In this document: one piece after another, positions 27,572 through 36,849 of the stretch | How positions within the stretch are numbered: the first letter of the stretch is position 1 | Layout: each line of letters opens with the position of its first letter | Source of the DNA: Leptolinea sp964446955 | Lineage (GTDB): Bacteria > Chloroflexota > Anaerolineae > Anaerolineales > Anaerolineaceae | Direction of reading: 5' to 3' | Assembly (NCBI GenBank): GCA_964446955.1 | Contig: CAYUQJ010000003.1 | Coordinates: 124,001 to 188,000, forward strand | DNA: 64,000 bases | Position numbers and translations under genes: made by a program | Notes under the pieces: generated by a model | Databases searched by the model: none | What the model was told of the DNA's origin: nothing | What the model saw: the letters and a program-made list of their open reading frames with translations, nothing else

Positions 27572-28642
27572 ATGGAAATCCGCATAGGTAATCATCTGAT
27601 CGGGAAGGACCATCCCACATATTTCATCGCTGATATTGCCGCCAACCATGACGGCAGCCTGGAAAGAGCCAAATTGTTGATCCGGCTGGCTAAAGAAGCC
27701 GGTGCGGATGCAGCCAAGTTTCAGAATTTCCAGGCCCCCAAGATTGTGTCGGATTATGGATTCAAATCCATGGGTGGGCAGGTTTCGCACCAGGCAAAAT
27801 GGAAAAAATCTGTTTTTGAAGTGTACAAGGATGCGTCCGTTCCCTTTGATTGGACTCCGGTTCTAAAGGAGGAATGCGACAGGGTCGGAATCGATTATTT
27901 CTCCTCTCCTTATGATTTCGAATCCATCGATTATCTGGATCCGTATGTTCCCGCCTACAAGATCGGGTCTGGAGACATCAACTGGCCGGAAGAGCTGGAG
28001 CGAATGGCGCGCAAGGGGAAACCGGTTTTACTGGCAACAGGAGCATCGGATATGGGAGATGTGCAACGCGCCGTGCGTGTCATTCTTGATATCAACCCGC
28101 AGCTTGTGCTGATGCAATGTAATACGAATTACACGGCAAGCCTTGAGAATTTTAATCATTTGCATCTGCGGGTATTGACGACCTACCACAGTATGTACCC
28201 TGATCTAATTCTCGGGTTGTCGGATCACACACCGGGGCACGCTTCTGTGCTGGGCGCGGTTGCCCTTGGGGCGCGTGTTGTAGAGAAGCATTTTACTGAT
28301 GATAACAACCGCGAGGGGCCCGACCATGCCTTCGCCATGAATCCAGCGAGTTGGGCAGATATGGTGGAAAACACCCGTCAGCTTGAACGGGCGTTGGGGT
28401 CCGGTGATAAATTCGTGGCCGAGAATGAAAAGCAAACCGTTTACCTGCAGCGGCGCTGCCTGCGGGCGGCACGTGATCTGAAAGCTGGCGAGATCATTAC
28501 ACGAGAAATGATTGATGTTCTGCGTCCGGTTGCTGCCGGCGCCATACTTCCATATGAGTTGGATGCTGTTGTAGGAACAAAATTGTTGATCGACCTGCCG
28601 TCTGGCAAGGAGATCTGCTGGACTGATCTCGGTCAGGCATAG
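27572..28642 (+). CDS. NeuB/PseI/SpsE-family nonulosonate synthase with SAF domain
   Basis: 356 residues from the ATG at 27572, which has GGAGG at 27560-27564; the frame extends upstream into the preceding gene but without a good start. The TIM barrel includes FIADIAANHDGSL and LGLSDHTPGHASV. A C-terminal SAF (antifreeze-like) domain follows, with RAARDLKAGEIIT near 293-305. The family condenses phosphoenolpyruvate with a hexosamine to make sialic, legionaminic or pseudaminic acid. The second synthase at 45017 has no SAF domain, so the two probably act on different substrates. Confidence 0.87.
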   Translation: MEIRIGNHLIGKDHPTYFIADIAANHDGSLERAKLLIRLAKEAGADAAKFQNFQAPKIVSDYGFKSMGGQVSHQAKWKKSVFEVYKDASVPFDWTPVLKEECDRVGIDYFSSPYDFESIDYLDPYVPAYKIGSGDINWPEELERMARKGKPVLLATGASDMGDVQRAVRVILDINPQLVLMQCNTNYTASLENFNHLHLRVLTTYHSMYPDLILGLSDHTPGHASVLGAVALGARVVEKHFTDDNNREGPDHAFAMNPASWADMVENTRQLERALGSGDKFVAENEKQTVYLQRRCLRAARDLKAGEIITREMIDVLRPVAAGAILPYELDAVVGTKLLIDLPSGKEICWTDLGQA

Positions 28643-28659
28643 ACCAGATACCCAATAAT

Positions 28660-29748
28660 ATGAGAATTCTGTACGCCTCGCGTGGTTTTGGAGTTCATGA
28701 CGAACGGTTCTTATCCGCACTGGCTCAATCCAACCACGATATCTTTTTTCTTCCAACTACCCCTGCTGTAATCCCGGGGTTGTTAATACCCTCCGGGGTA
28801 CGGCAGATTCATCAACCAATTGATACAGGTATTACAGCCCACACCATTTCATCGCTTTTGGAAAAATGGAAGATTGACCTGGTTCATGCCGGACCGGTCA
28901 ATGACGTAGCCCGGATTTTTGCTTTTAGCGGCTTCAAACCATTGGTCAGTATGTCATGGGGATTTGACCTGCTCTGGGACGCGGAACGCGAATTGCTGGT
29001 CTGGATGGCGATCAAAGAAGCGCTGGAACAAACCACACTTTTTTTCTGTGACGCGCACAGTGTAGAAGCAAAAGCCATACAGGAATACGGGTTTGACCCC
29101 GAACGTATCATGGTTTTTCCCTGGGGTGTTGATCAGGATCTTTTCTATAACAATGGCGCCCGTGCGGGACGAGCCGCGAATGAACCACTTCGAATTTTCT
29201 CAAACCGTGCCTGGGAAGACCAGTATGGGGTGGATGTGCTGGTCGATGCGCTGATACGGGTTGGTAATAAAGGTCTACATTTTTCGGCAGTTCTGGCCGG
29301 TGATGGGTCCATGCGGGCTGACCTTCAGGAAAAGATCAAGAGGTCTGGTATCTCGCGACAGGTGAAATTTGTTGGGCGAATCTCTCAGGAAGAATTGCCG
29401 GAGTATTACAACGATGCTGACATTTACGTCAGCGCATCACATGTAGATGGCTCCTCCCTTTCATTGATGGAGGCCATGTCCTGCGGAACGGTTCCGGTTG
29501 TCAGCGACATCCCAAGCAACAAAGAGTGGGTTGAAGATGGAAAGAGTGGATATCTCTTCACGGATGGAGACAGTGTCCATCTGGCTTCACGGCTTCTGGC
29601 ACTTGCGAGAGTGAGAAACAGCCTGCCCGGCATTAGTCGGCAGGCGCAATCTGTGGCGGAAGAACGCGCGGATTGGAGCAAGAATAAGAAAACCATGCTG
29701 GATGGCTACGATAAAGCCTTCAAGGTTCACCGGGAACAGGGAATTTGA
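28660..29748 (+). CDS. GT4-like glycosyltransferase
   Basis: GT-B enzyme of 362 residues. The donor-binding half has FVGRISQEELPEYYNDAD and SSLSLMEAMSCGTVPVV (about 262-278); the first acidic residue of the usual E-x7-E is Asp in HVDGSSLSL. It lies inside the PseB-NeuB-SpsF gene set, so it may transfer the sugar made by that set or an adjacent residue; this is inference. The start has a weak ribosome binding site. Confidence 0.82.
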   Translation: MRILYASRGFGVHDERFLSALAQSNHDIFFLPTTPAVIPGLLIPSGVRQIHQPIDTGITAHTISSLLEKWKIDLVHAGPVNDVARIFAFSGFKPLVSMSWGFDLLWDAERELLVWMAIKEALEQTTLFFCDAHSVEAKAIQEYGFDPERIMVFPWGVDQDLFYNNGARAGRAANEPLRIFSNRAWEDQYGVDVLVDALIRVGNKGLHFSAVLAGDGSMRADLQEKIKRSGISRQVKFVGRISQEELPEYYNDADIYVSASHVDGSSLSLMEAMSCGTVPVVSDIPSNKEWVEDGKSGYLFTDGDSVHLASRLLALARVRNSLPGISRQAQSVAEERADWSKNKKTMLDGYDKAFKVHREQGI

Positions 29749-31703
29749 TGGAACGAAAAAAGTTCACTCAATTTGATTGGGTGCTAATCATTTTGTTATT
29801 CCTGCTTGGTCTGACGCATGTGGCTGGAGCGCTTGACAAGCCGGTACATCCGGCGGAAGACGCGGCTATGTTAATGCGATATTCACTAAATCTGGCTGAT
29901 GGGAACGGAATCGTATGGAATACGGGTCAGCCGCCGGTGGATGGGGCAACAGATTTTCTCTTCATGGTACTGCTGGCTGTCCTATATACTCTGGGTGTTG
30001 GGGTGGAAGCCGCGCCGTTGTGGGTCGGTGGGATATCCCATCTGATAACCGTCCTGTTGGTCTACACAGGGGTACGCCGCTTCTTCCAGGGTGGCCGGTT
30101 AGCCGCTGTTTTGTCTGCGATTTTTCTGATATATGGATCAGGCCTGTTGTACGCGGAAGCCAGTTTCGGTACACCTTTTTTTGCTCTTTTCTGTGCATTA
30201 AGTTGGCTTTTTGCGCAGTATGCCATAGAAAAGCCTGACTCATCAGCACGAGCCCTTATCTTTGCCATCACCTGTCTGATAATGGGATTGATCCGACCGG
30301 AAGGTGTCCTTGCAGCCATTTTTATGCTGCTGGCTGTTTTATTCAAGCTGGGATGGAAATCCTCAACCCGGGTGCTTACTGCTTTCATAGGTATATTTCT
30401 TTTACTGGGTGGATTCTATTTCCTGTGGCGTTGGAATTATTTCGGTTATCCCCTGCCGAATCCATTTTATAAAAAGGGTGGAGGAAGCCTTTATCCGGAA
30501 AGCCTGAGAGAATCATGGAATGCGGTTCTAGAGCTTTCATTTCCCTTCTGGCTTGTTTTTGCCGGCAGCTTTGTGTATACGGCATGGGCGGGGTGGGCTC
30601 ATTTTGTTACAAGGCGTATGTGGTGGCGTGATACTACCTTATTTTTCCGGGGACTGTTTGAACCAGCAGGCCGCCGGCAAATATCAAAAATCGTCAGAAT
30701 ACTCGGAAGCGTGCTGATCGTTGTGTTTGTTGTGGGGCTGTTTCGACGTTCATCCGACCTGCACAACGAACTTGTATTTGGGCGGTATTCCGCGAATTAT
30801 GCCGGATTGCTGCTGGCTTGTCTGACAACCGGTATCATCGCGTTTTTTGCCGTGAGATGGCTCCCACTAGTGGAACAGAGCAGGTCTGATAATACCGGGA
30901 GAGAAACACCGACAAGATGGAATGAAGGTCAACGTGAGTTGTTGAGAGTAACAATATTCTCCACTATTCCTGTGCTGGGTTTTACTCTGATGTGGATTTT
31001 GCTCTCCAATGAGATGAATTACCTGTGGCGGTTTCAGTATCCCATTTTGCCGGTTGTCGTAATGACCTGGCCTTTGGTGATCGACCGTTTTTGGACCGCA
31101 TTGGAAATACCAAAACCGGCGATCTGGCCGATAGGCATCCGTGGACCTGTAGCTATGGCTGGACTGTTTCTACTGATCGGTTTAGCCGTAACACAATCCG
31201 CCCGCTGGAAGATCAGCTACCAACCGGACGGTCGTTATGAGGTGGCTGAATTTCTAGCCGGCTACCAGGATAAAAAATACACCCTGGCTACAACTGAAGC
31301 CGGGTTGCTACCGCTCTATTCAGGCTGGCAGGCAGTGGATACCTGGGGTTTGAATGACTCCTGGATCGCTCATAATGGTGGAATTACCGGGGAATACCTG
31401 GCAAAGATAGATCCTGAGATCATCATGTTCCATGCGGATTTTTCTCCCCTTAATCCGAAAGAGGAAGCGGGTGATGCCTGGGGTGAAATGACCCTGATGC
31501 TGGATGATTTCGCCCGTTCTAATGGATATGTATTGGCGGCTGCATATGGAGAGAGTCCGGTGGATACCCATTATTATTACGTGCGTCCTGATTTTCCGGA
31601 TAGCGAGGAGATCGTCAATTTTATCCGAGATCTGGATGACGGTGGTTACCGTTATGGTTCACGCACGTTCGACTTTAATAAATTATTGTGGAAGAAGGAA
31701 TAA
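29748..31703 (+). CDS. Polytopic GT-C-like membrane glycosyltransferase
   Basis: About 651 residues with about a dozen hydrophobic segments. An Asp follows the first membrane segment in HPAEDAAMLMRYSL (about 33), the position expected for the catalytic Asp of GT39/ArnT-like enzymes. The C-terminal soluble part (about 500-651) has LATTEAGLLPLYSG and DTWGLNDSW, seen in many bacterial GT-C-like proteins. I use the ATG at 29748, which overlaps the previous TGA by one base; a TTG at 29745 is also in frame. Confidence 0.8.
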   Translation: MERKKFTQFDWVLIILLFLLGLTHVAGALDKPVHPAEDAAMLMRYSLNLADGNGIVWNTGQPPVDGATDFLFMVLLAVLYTLGVGVEAAPLWVGGISHLITVLLVYTGVRRFFQGGRLAAVLSAIFLIYGSGLLYAEASFGTPFFALFCALSWLFAQYAIEKPDSSARALIFAITCLIMGLIRPEGVLAAIFMLLAVLFKLGWKSSTRVLTAFIGIFLLLGGFYFLWRWNYFGYPLPNPFYKKGGGSLYPESLRESWNAVLELSFPFWLVFAGSFVYTAWAGWAHFVTRRMWWRDTTLFFRGLFEPAGRRQISKIVRILGSVLIVVFVVGLFRRSSDLHNELVFGRYSANYAGLLLACLTTGIIAFFAVRWLPLVEQSRSDNTGRETPTRWNEGQRELLRVTIFSTIPVLGFTLMWILLSNEMNYLWRFQYPILPVVVMTWPLVIDRFWTALEIPKPAIWPIGIRGPVAMAGLFLLIGLAVTQSARWKISYQPDGRYEVAEFLAGYQDKKYTLATTEAGLLPLYSGWQAVDTWGLNDSWIAHNGGITGEYLAKIDPEIIMFHADFSPLNPKEEAGDAWGEMTLMLDDFARSNGYVLAAAYGESPVDTHYYYVRPDFPDSEEIVNFIRDLDDGGYRYGSRTFDFNKLLWKKE

Positions 31704-31705
31704 GC

Positions 31706-32479
31706 ATGACCGAAGTACAACGCACGGTTGCCATTGTGCAGGCACGCATGGGTTCCAGTCGTCTGCCTGGTAAAGTGCTTCAAGAAATCCATGGCAAACC
31801 GATGATCGCCCGGGTTGTGGAGCGTACCCGAAAAGCCAAATTCGTCAATAATGTGGCGGTAGCTACCACCACGGAAGCATCCGATGACGCGATTGAAGCC
31901 TGGTGCCGGGAATCAGCGACAGCCTGTTACCGGGGCAGCACGTTTGATGTACTGGATCGTTTTTATCAGGCTGCCCGTTTATTTGCCGCGGATGTGGTCG
32001 TGCGGGTAACTGCGGATTGTCCGGTGATTGATCCTGATGTGATTGATGAAACGATTTCCGCGTTTCATCAGCATGCGGTTGATTTTGCCGCCAACCGTCT
32101 TCCGCCGCCCTGGGGAAGAACATTTCCCATCGGGTTGGACACCGAAGTTTGTAGTTTTTCTGCTCTTGAAAGGGCATGGGAGGATGCGAAAGCAGCCCAT
32201 GAGCGTGAACATGTGATGCCCTATCTCTATGATGTTCCCGGTCGTTTCAAGATTTTCCAATTGAACACTGAGCCGAATTACGGCTCTCTGCGCTGGACGG
32301 TGGATACCCCCGAAGATCTGGAATTTATCCGTCGTGTTTTTGATCATCTTCAGGATGTGGATAACTTTTCCTGGCTGGATGTCCTGGCTGTAACCCATTC
32401 TCACCCGGAATTGAACAAGATAAATGCAGAGATCAGACACAAGGTGTTTGATGATGTGGACACGAGGATGAATAAATGA
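31706..32479 (+). CDS. spsF: SpsF-like cytidylyltransferase
   Basis: 257 residues from the ATG at 31706 (AAGGA at 31695-31699). VAIVQARMGSSRLPGKVL is the nucleotide-binding signature of the SpsF/PseF/CMP-Kdo synthetase fold, and VRVTADCPVIDPDVID is the metal/nucleotide site. SpsF proteins occur with NeuB-like SpsE in Bacillus spore coat clusters. Here it would activate the nonulosonate made by the NeuB-like enzyme at 27572 as a CMP-sugar. GTG at 31688 in frame is a less likely start. Confidence 0.85.
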   Translation: MTEVQRTVAIVQARMGSSRLPGKVLQEIHGKPMIARVVERTRKAKFVNNVAVATTTEASDDAIEAWCRESATACYRGSTFDVLDRFYQAARLFAADVVVRVTADCPVIDPDVIDETISAFHQHAVDFAANRLPPPWGRTFPIGLDTEVCSFSALERAWEDAKAAHEREHVMPYLYDVPGRFKIFQLNTEPNYGSLRWTVDTPEDLEFIRRVFDHLQDVDNFSWLDVLAVTHSHPELNKINAEIRHKVFDDVDTRMNK

Positions 32480-33384
32480 TCTCCATTTTTACCGCACCCA
32501 AAGTATTTACGAATCCTCATATTGCCAAGATCCAGCGGAATGCCCTCCGTTCCTGGAAGGCGATTGGCGCGGATGTGGTCCTTGTTGGAGATGATGAGGG
32601 TGTATCCAAAGCGGCTGTTGAATTAGGCGTCAAACACGAACCGGCTGTAACCCGCAATGATTATGGAACGCCGATGATTGACTCGATCTTCAGCCTGGGA
32701 CGCAAGGCGGCTGAAGGTGAAATTCTTGCCTATATCAATTCCGACATAATTCTGCTGCCCGACTTTAACAGGGCGGCTGAGCGTGTTGCCGGAAAACACA
32801 GGAATTTCTTGCTCATAGGCCAGCGATGGGACCTGGATGTGCGTGAAGAATTGGATTTCTCTGATGACTGGGTTGAGCGAATGCAAAGCGAGATAAAAAA
32901 TCGCGCCCGGCGTCATCCCCGAGGTGGCAGTGATTACTTCCTGTTCCCGAAGGCAGTTTTCGATTACATTCCTCCTTTTGCCATTGGACGGGCAGGTTGG
33001 GATAATTGGATGATCTATGAAGCCCGCCAGCGCGGATGGATGGTCATTGACGGCAGCGAGGCTATCAACATCATTCACCAGGATCATGATTACAGCCATC
33101 TACCGGGCGGAAAACCGCACTACAAACTGCCGGAGACTTTTGAAAACGTGAAGGCGGCGGGTGGAAATCGCACGATTTTCACATTGGATGACTGTGATTA
33201 TCATTTGACAGGCGAGAAGCTTGACTACTTCCCCATGAGTTGGAAAAAATTCTGGCGTGAGGTGGAGATTATTCCTCTTGTACGCTGGCATTCACGGGTT
33301 TTGGCTGAACTATTTTTTGCCATCTTTCATCCGGTGAAAGCCTATCGGGAGTGGCGGACTCGCGGCTTACAACAACAGGCTTAA
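32476..33384 (+). CDS. GT-A-fold glycosyltransferase-like protein
   Basis: 302 residues. Features that suggest a GT-A glycosyltransferase are GADVVLVGDD (donor-side strand), YINSDIILLPDF (about 88-99; NSD in place of DxD), RGGSDYFLFP and GWDNWMIYEARQRGW. A C-terminal amphipathic segment (about 270-290) may bind the membrane. I do not recognise the exact family. The ATGA overlap with spsF suggests it could use the CMP-sugar made there or a neutral neighbour sugar. Confidence 0.7.
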   Translation: MISIFTAPKVFTNPHIAKIQRNALRSWKAIGADVVLVGDDEGVSKAAVELGVKHEPAVTRNDYGTPMIDSIFSLGRKAAEGEILAYINSDIILLPDFNRAAERVAGKHRNFLLIGQRWDLDVREELDFSDDWVERMQSEIKNRARRHPRGGSDYFLFPKAVFDYIPPFAIGRAGWDNWMIYEARQRGWMVIDGSEAINIIHQDHDYSHLPGGKPHYKLPETFENVKAAGGNRTIFTLDDCDYHLTGEKLDYFPMSWKKFWREVEIIPLVRWHSRVLAELFFAIFHPVKAYREWRTRGLQQQA

Positions 33385-33421
33385 CTCATCGTGGTATAAA
33401 TTGTTTTCGGAGAAATAAGAA

Positions 33422-34387
33422 ATGCGAGTTGGACAAAATCCGGCGAAATATGTAAAAACTGTTGCCCGGCCTGAACGGATCACCGTGGCTGTATTGAACT
33501 ATATCCCGTTTTTAAGCGGGTTCTATGCGGAAGCGTTGGATGTCTTAAAGGTATGTCTGGACAGTGCCCGGAAAGATGCCGGTTTGCCGTTCGACCTGCT
33601 GGTTTTTGATAATGGATCCTGTGAAGAAGCGAAGAACTTTCTGGTCAATGAACAGGATGAAGGTCGGATCCAATATCTTTTCCTCTCAGAGAAAAACTTG
33701 GGGAAAGGCGGAGCGTGGAATATTCTACTATCCGGTGCTCCCGGCGAGATCATTGCCTACGCGGATAGTGACTGCCTTTTCTATCCAGGTTGGTTGTCTG
33801 AATCGGTCAAATTGCTGGAGGCTTTTCCGAATGTGGGTATGGTCACGGCACGACCTTTCCGCACCAATCCGGATTTTTATTCGCAAACAATTGCCTGGGT
33901 GGAGAAGAACGGGCAGACAACACATGGGCATTTCATTCCCTGGGAGACTTTTCTGGAATTCGATCGTTCCATCGGACAGACGGATGATGAGATACGTCGG
34001 CATTATGACTCCAGCGAAGATGTGAAACTGGTTTATAACGGTGTGGAAGCCATGGCCGGGGCATCCCACTGGCAGTTCACTGCCAGAAAAGATGTGCTGG
34101 CGCAATTCCTGCCATTCAATATGGACCGCCCTATGGGGCAGGTAAAACAGTTGGATCAGCGTGTCAATGAAGCCGGATATTTGCGGTTGATGCCGGTTGA
34201 ACCGTATGCCATGAATATGTCCAACACACTGCGTAATGTGCCTGGAATCGACCGAAACGGGAGTGACGCGTCTGTGAAACCTGCCAGACGTCATTTCATA
34301 CTGGATTTTCCCCCCGTAAAAAAGATGTTGCTGTCTCTGTATGATGCCATATTCCGCTGGTATTACGACCGTCCGGCGGCGAAATAA
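33422..34387 (+). CDS. GT2 family glycosyltransferase
   Basis: 321 residues. The GT-A fold is shown by VAVLNYIPFL, DLLVFDNGSCEEA, SEKNLGKGGAWNIL and the metal-binding AYADSDCLFYPGW (about 116). The family is inverting and nucleotide-sugar dependent. The C-terminal part has a short hydrophobic/aromatic stretch but no clear membrane segment. GGAG at 33409-33412 supports the ATG. Donor and acceptor are unknown. Confidence 0.87.
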   Translation: MRVGQNPAKYVKTVARPERITVAVLNYIPFLSGFYAEALDVLKVCLDSARKDAGLPFDLLVFDNGSCEEAKNFLVNEQDEGRIQYLFLSEKNLGKGGAWNILLSGAPGEIIAYADSDCLFYPGWLSESVKLLEAFPNVGMVTARPFRTNPDFYSQTIAWVEKNGQTTHGHFIPWETFLEFDRSIGQTDDEIRRHYDSSEDVKLVYNGVEAMAGASHWQFTARKDVLAQFLPFNMDRPMGQVKQLDQRVNEAGYLRLMPVEPYAMNMSNTLRNVPGIDRNGSDASVKPARRHFILDFPPVKKMLLSLYDAIFRWYYDRPAAK

Positions 34388-34401
34388 GGAGATGTTTCCG
34401 C

Positions 34402-35862
34402 ATGCCGGATAAGAAAACGATTTTTATTAGCGCCGATCACGGTCTGGCTATTGTTTATTTCTTGCAGAGTGATGTTGTTCCCACCCTGTTGGAAGCGGGG
34501 GCAGAGGTGGTCATCCTGACGGATGATGGGTTGAAAGAGCAGATCGAGAAACGTTTCGGTCAGCCCGGGGTGCATATCGAAGGACTGCGTATGAAACAGT
34601 GCCGGAAGTATGCGGATACTGTAGCTCCATCTGCTCAATGGTGGTTGAATTTCTTACGCCGGGTGGGTGCGTCCGGGCGGATCAACGTGGAAGCGCTGAC
34701 CAGTCATGTACGTCAGGTGGATGTTGAAGCCTCGAAACGACGTCGCACCATAATGCCAATCATGAAGATGGCTGTTGGGCTTATGCGGCGCTCAAAAGCG
34801 GCCCGGCGTTTGATTTATCGGGCGCAATTGAAATATGACCCTCAACTGTATACCGACCTGTTTGAGAAGTACAACCCTGATCTGGTCATTGCCAGTACAC
34901 CGGGATGGCGGTTTGACCGCTATCTGTTACGCCAGGCTGCCAGCCGGGGAGTTAAGACTGCTGCCGTTGTGGTGGGATGGGATAACCCGTCCAGCTACAG
35001 TCTGCCGGGTGCTCCGGTTGATTGGATCACCTGCTGGTCGGAAATTCAGAAACAGGAGCTGGTGGAAGGGGACGACTGGCTGCCGGAGCGCGTACACGTG
35101 GGTGGAATTCCATCCTATGACGGATATTTCCACAAAAAATGGTTAATGACCCGCGAGGATTATTTCAAGCTGCATAACCTTGACCCGAATCGAAAGCTGT
35201 TATCGTATGCCAGCAGCTTCATCACGTTCTCACCGAATATTCAAAATATCGAAGCGCTGGCAAAACTGGTCTCGGAAGACCAGTTGGCGGAGCCTTCACA
35301 GTTACTGATTCGCCTTCATCCCAATCATTTTATGAGCGAGCCATTGTTTGCCGCTGAGCGTGAAAAGGTGAGGGGCATGGTGAAAACGATGCCTCATGTT
35401 CATCTTGTGGAACCCGTACCGTTGGGTGGTGAGCTGGGATACTATTCGGGCGAGGATATGCCGGAGAAGACCTCCATGATGGCGTATTCTGATTTGTTCC
35501 TTACCGTCTACTCGACCATGGTTGTCGAAGAAGCCATTCATGGGCAGCCGATCGTTGCGGTATGTATTGACGCGCCGGGTGGCTGGAACCAGCCGGGTCG
35601 TTTCTCGCTTCCACTGTCGCAGATTGGTGAATGGCCGACCCATCAGCGTTTCCGCGAAGCGAAAGCCGGCCGGGTGGCACTGAATGAAACGGAACTGCGT
35701 GATGTCATCAATACATATCTGAAAAAACCGGAAACAGACCGAGAACAGCGCGAGAAATTCATTCGCGATGAAGTAACCTTCACAGATGGTACAGCCGGGA
35801 AACGTACCGGCGAATTCCTCGCCTCGTTGTTGGACAGACAAAAACCGGAGGATGTTCGATGA
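34402..35862 (+). CDS. Capsule/CDP-glycerol-transferase-like GT-B protein
   Basis: 486 residues. The C-terminal half has LIRLHPNHFM (about 308), and MMAYSDLFLTVYSTM with VVEEAIHGQPIVAV (about 365-395), which is the donor-site pattern of CDP-glycerol glycerophosphotransferase-like and capsule GT-B proteins. AAGGAG at 34386-34391 precedes the ATG. It is the second of three such proteins in the window (23098, 34402, 47746). The substrate may be a glycerol phosphate or an acidic sugar. Confidence 0.78.
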   Translation: MPDKKTIFISADHGLAIVYFLQSDVVPTLLEAGAEVVILTDDGLKEQIEKRFGQPGVHIEGLRMKQCRKYADTVAPSAQWWLNFLRRVGASGRINVEALTSHVRQVDVEASKRRRTIMPIMKMAVGLMRRSKAARRLIYRAQLKYDPQLYTDLFEKYNPDLVIASTPGWRFDRYLLRQAASRGVKTAAVVVGWDNPSSYSLPGAPVDWITCWSEIQKQELVEGDDWLPERVHVGGIPSYDGYFHKKWLMTREDYFKLHNLDPNRKLLSYASSFITFSPNIQNIEALAKLVSEDQLAEPSQLLIRLHPNHFMSEPLFAAEREKVRGMVKTMPHVHLVEPVPLGGELGYYSGEDMPEKTSMMAYSDLFLTVYSTMVVEEAIHGQPIVAVCIDAPGGWNQPGRFSLPLSQIGEWPTHQRFREAKAGRVALNETELRDVINTYLKKPETDREQREKFIRDEVTFTDGTAGKRTGEFLASLLDRQKPEDVR

Positions 35863-36845
35863 AAATCCTGATTGCGGGCTTTGGCTCCATTGGGCGGCGG
35901 CATTTACGCAATCTGCGTTCGCTCGGGGAAACAGATTTTGTCCTGCTCCGATCTAACAAATCAACCCTGCCGGATGACGAGATAGCCGGGCTGCCAGTTG
36001 AAATGGATATCACAGCTGCGCTGGCCCATCACCCTGATGCTGTGGTTATTTCCAACCCGACCGCGCTTCATCTGGATGTAGCGATCCCGGCGGCCAGAGT
36101 TGGTTGTGCGATCCTGATGGAAAAACCGGTCTCGCACTCTTTGGAACGGCTGGAAGAGTTTAAAAAGGCCGTGAACAATGCAGGTTCCCGTGTTCTACTG
36201 GGATACCAATTCCGTTTTCATCCCGGATTACAGCAGGTAAAAACCTGGCTGTCAGACGGGATGGTTGGCCGTCCGATGTCATACCGGGCCCACTGGGGTG
36301 AATATCTCCCGAACTGGCATCCCTGGGAAGATTACCGCACCAGCTATACTTCCCGAATGGACCTGGGAGGCGGCGTTGTTGTGACGTTAAGTCATCCCAT
36401 CGATTATCTTCGCTGGTTTCTGGGAGATGTGAAATCACTCTGGGCATTTTCCGGTCGCCTGAGCGATCTGGAAATTCAGGTGGAAGATTTTGCCGAAATC
36501 GGTTTGCAGCATAAGAATGGTGTCACAGGCAGCCTGCATCTGGACTACTTCCAGCAGCCGCCTTCCCACACGCTGGAGATCACCGGAACCGCGGGGCGGA
36601 TTATCTGGGACAATGCCGATGGCTCAGCCCGGCTTTTCCAGGCTGAAACTGGTAAATGGACGGATTCTTTCCTGCCGTCGAATTTTGATCGCAACGATCT
36701 GTTCATGGCAGAGAGCCGTCATTTCCTTGATGTCGCGCGCGGAAAAGCTGATCCTGCCTGTACACTTGAAGATGGCGAAGCCGTATTGAAGATCTGCCAG
36801 GCAGTTCACCAGTCCGCGTCTGACGGTACGATGGTAAAACTATAA
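35859..36845 (+). CDS. Gfo/Idh/MocA family oxidoreductase
   Basis: 328 residues. The Rossmann fold starts with IAGFGSIGRRHLRNL (about 5-19); the EKPVSHS motif lies near 90 and DLGGGVVVTLSHPIDYLRW in the C-terminal domain. The family oxidises or reduces sugars or sugar nucleotides with NAD(P). ATGA overlap with the preceding gene. It differs from the enzyme at 930 and has no DegT partner next to it. The substrate cannot be given. Confidence 0.87.
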   Translation: MKILIAGFGSIGRRHLRNLRSLGETDFVLLRSNKSTLPDDEIAGLPVEMDITAALAHHPDAVVISNPTALHLDVAIPAARVGCAILMEKPVSHSLERLEEFKKAVNNAGSRVLLGYQFRFHPGLQQVKTWLSDGMVGRPMSYRAHWGEYLPNWHPWEDYRTSYTSRMDLGGGVVVTLSHPIDYLRWFLGDVKSLWAFSGRLSDLEIQVEDFAEIGLQHKNGVTGSLHLDYFQQPPSHTLEITGTAGRIIWDNADGSARLFQAETGKWTDSFLPSNFDRNDLFMAESRHFLDVARGKADPACTLEDGEAVLKICQAVHQSASDGTMVKL

Positions 36846-36849
36846 GATC

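Noticed and set aside
33728..34294. Long open frame on the minus strand (188 codons)
   Set aside because: It lies fully inside the GT2 gene on the other strand, has no ribosome binding site and no domain pattern. The same holds for the minus-strand frames at 28205-28756, 15537-16061, 46631-47113, 32623-33099 and 6653-7108.
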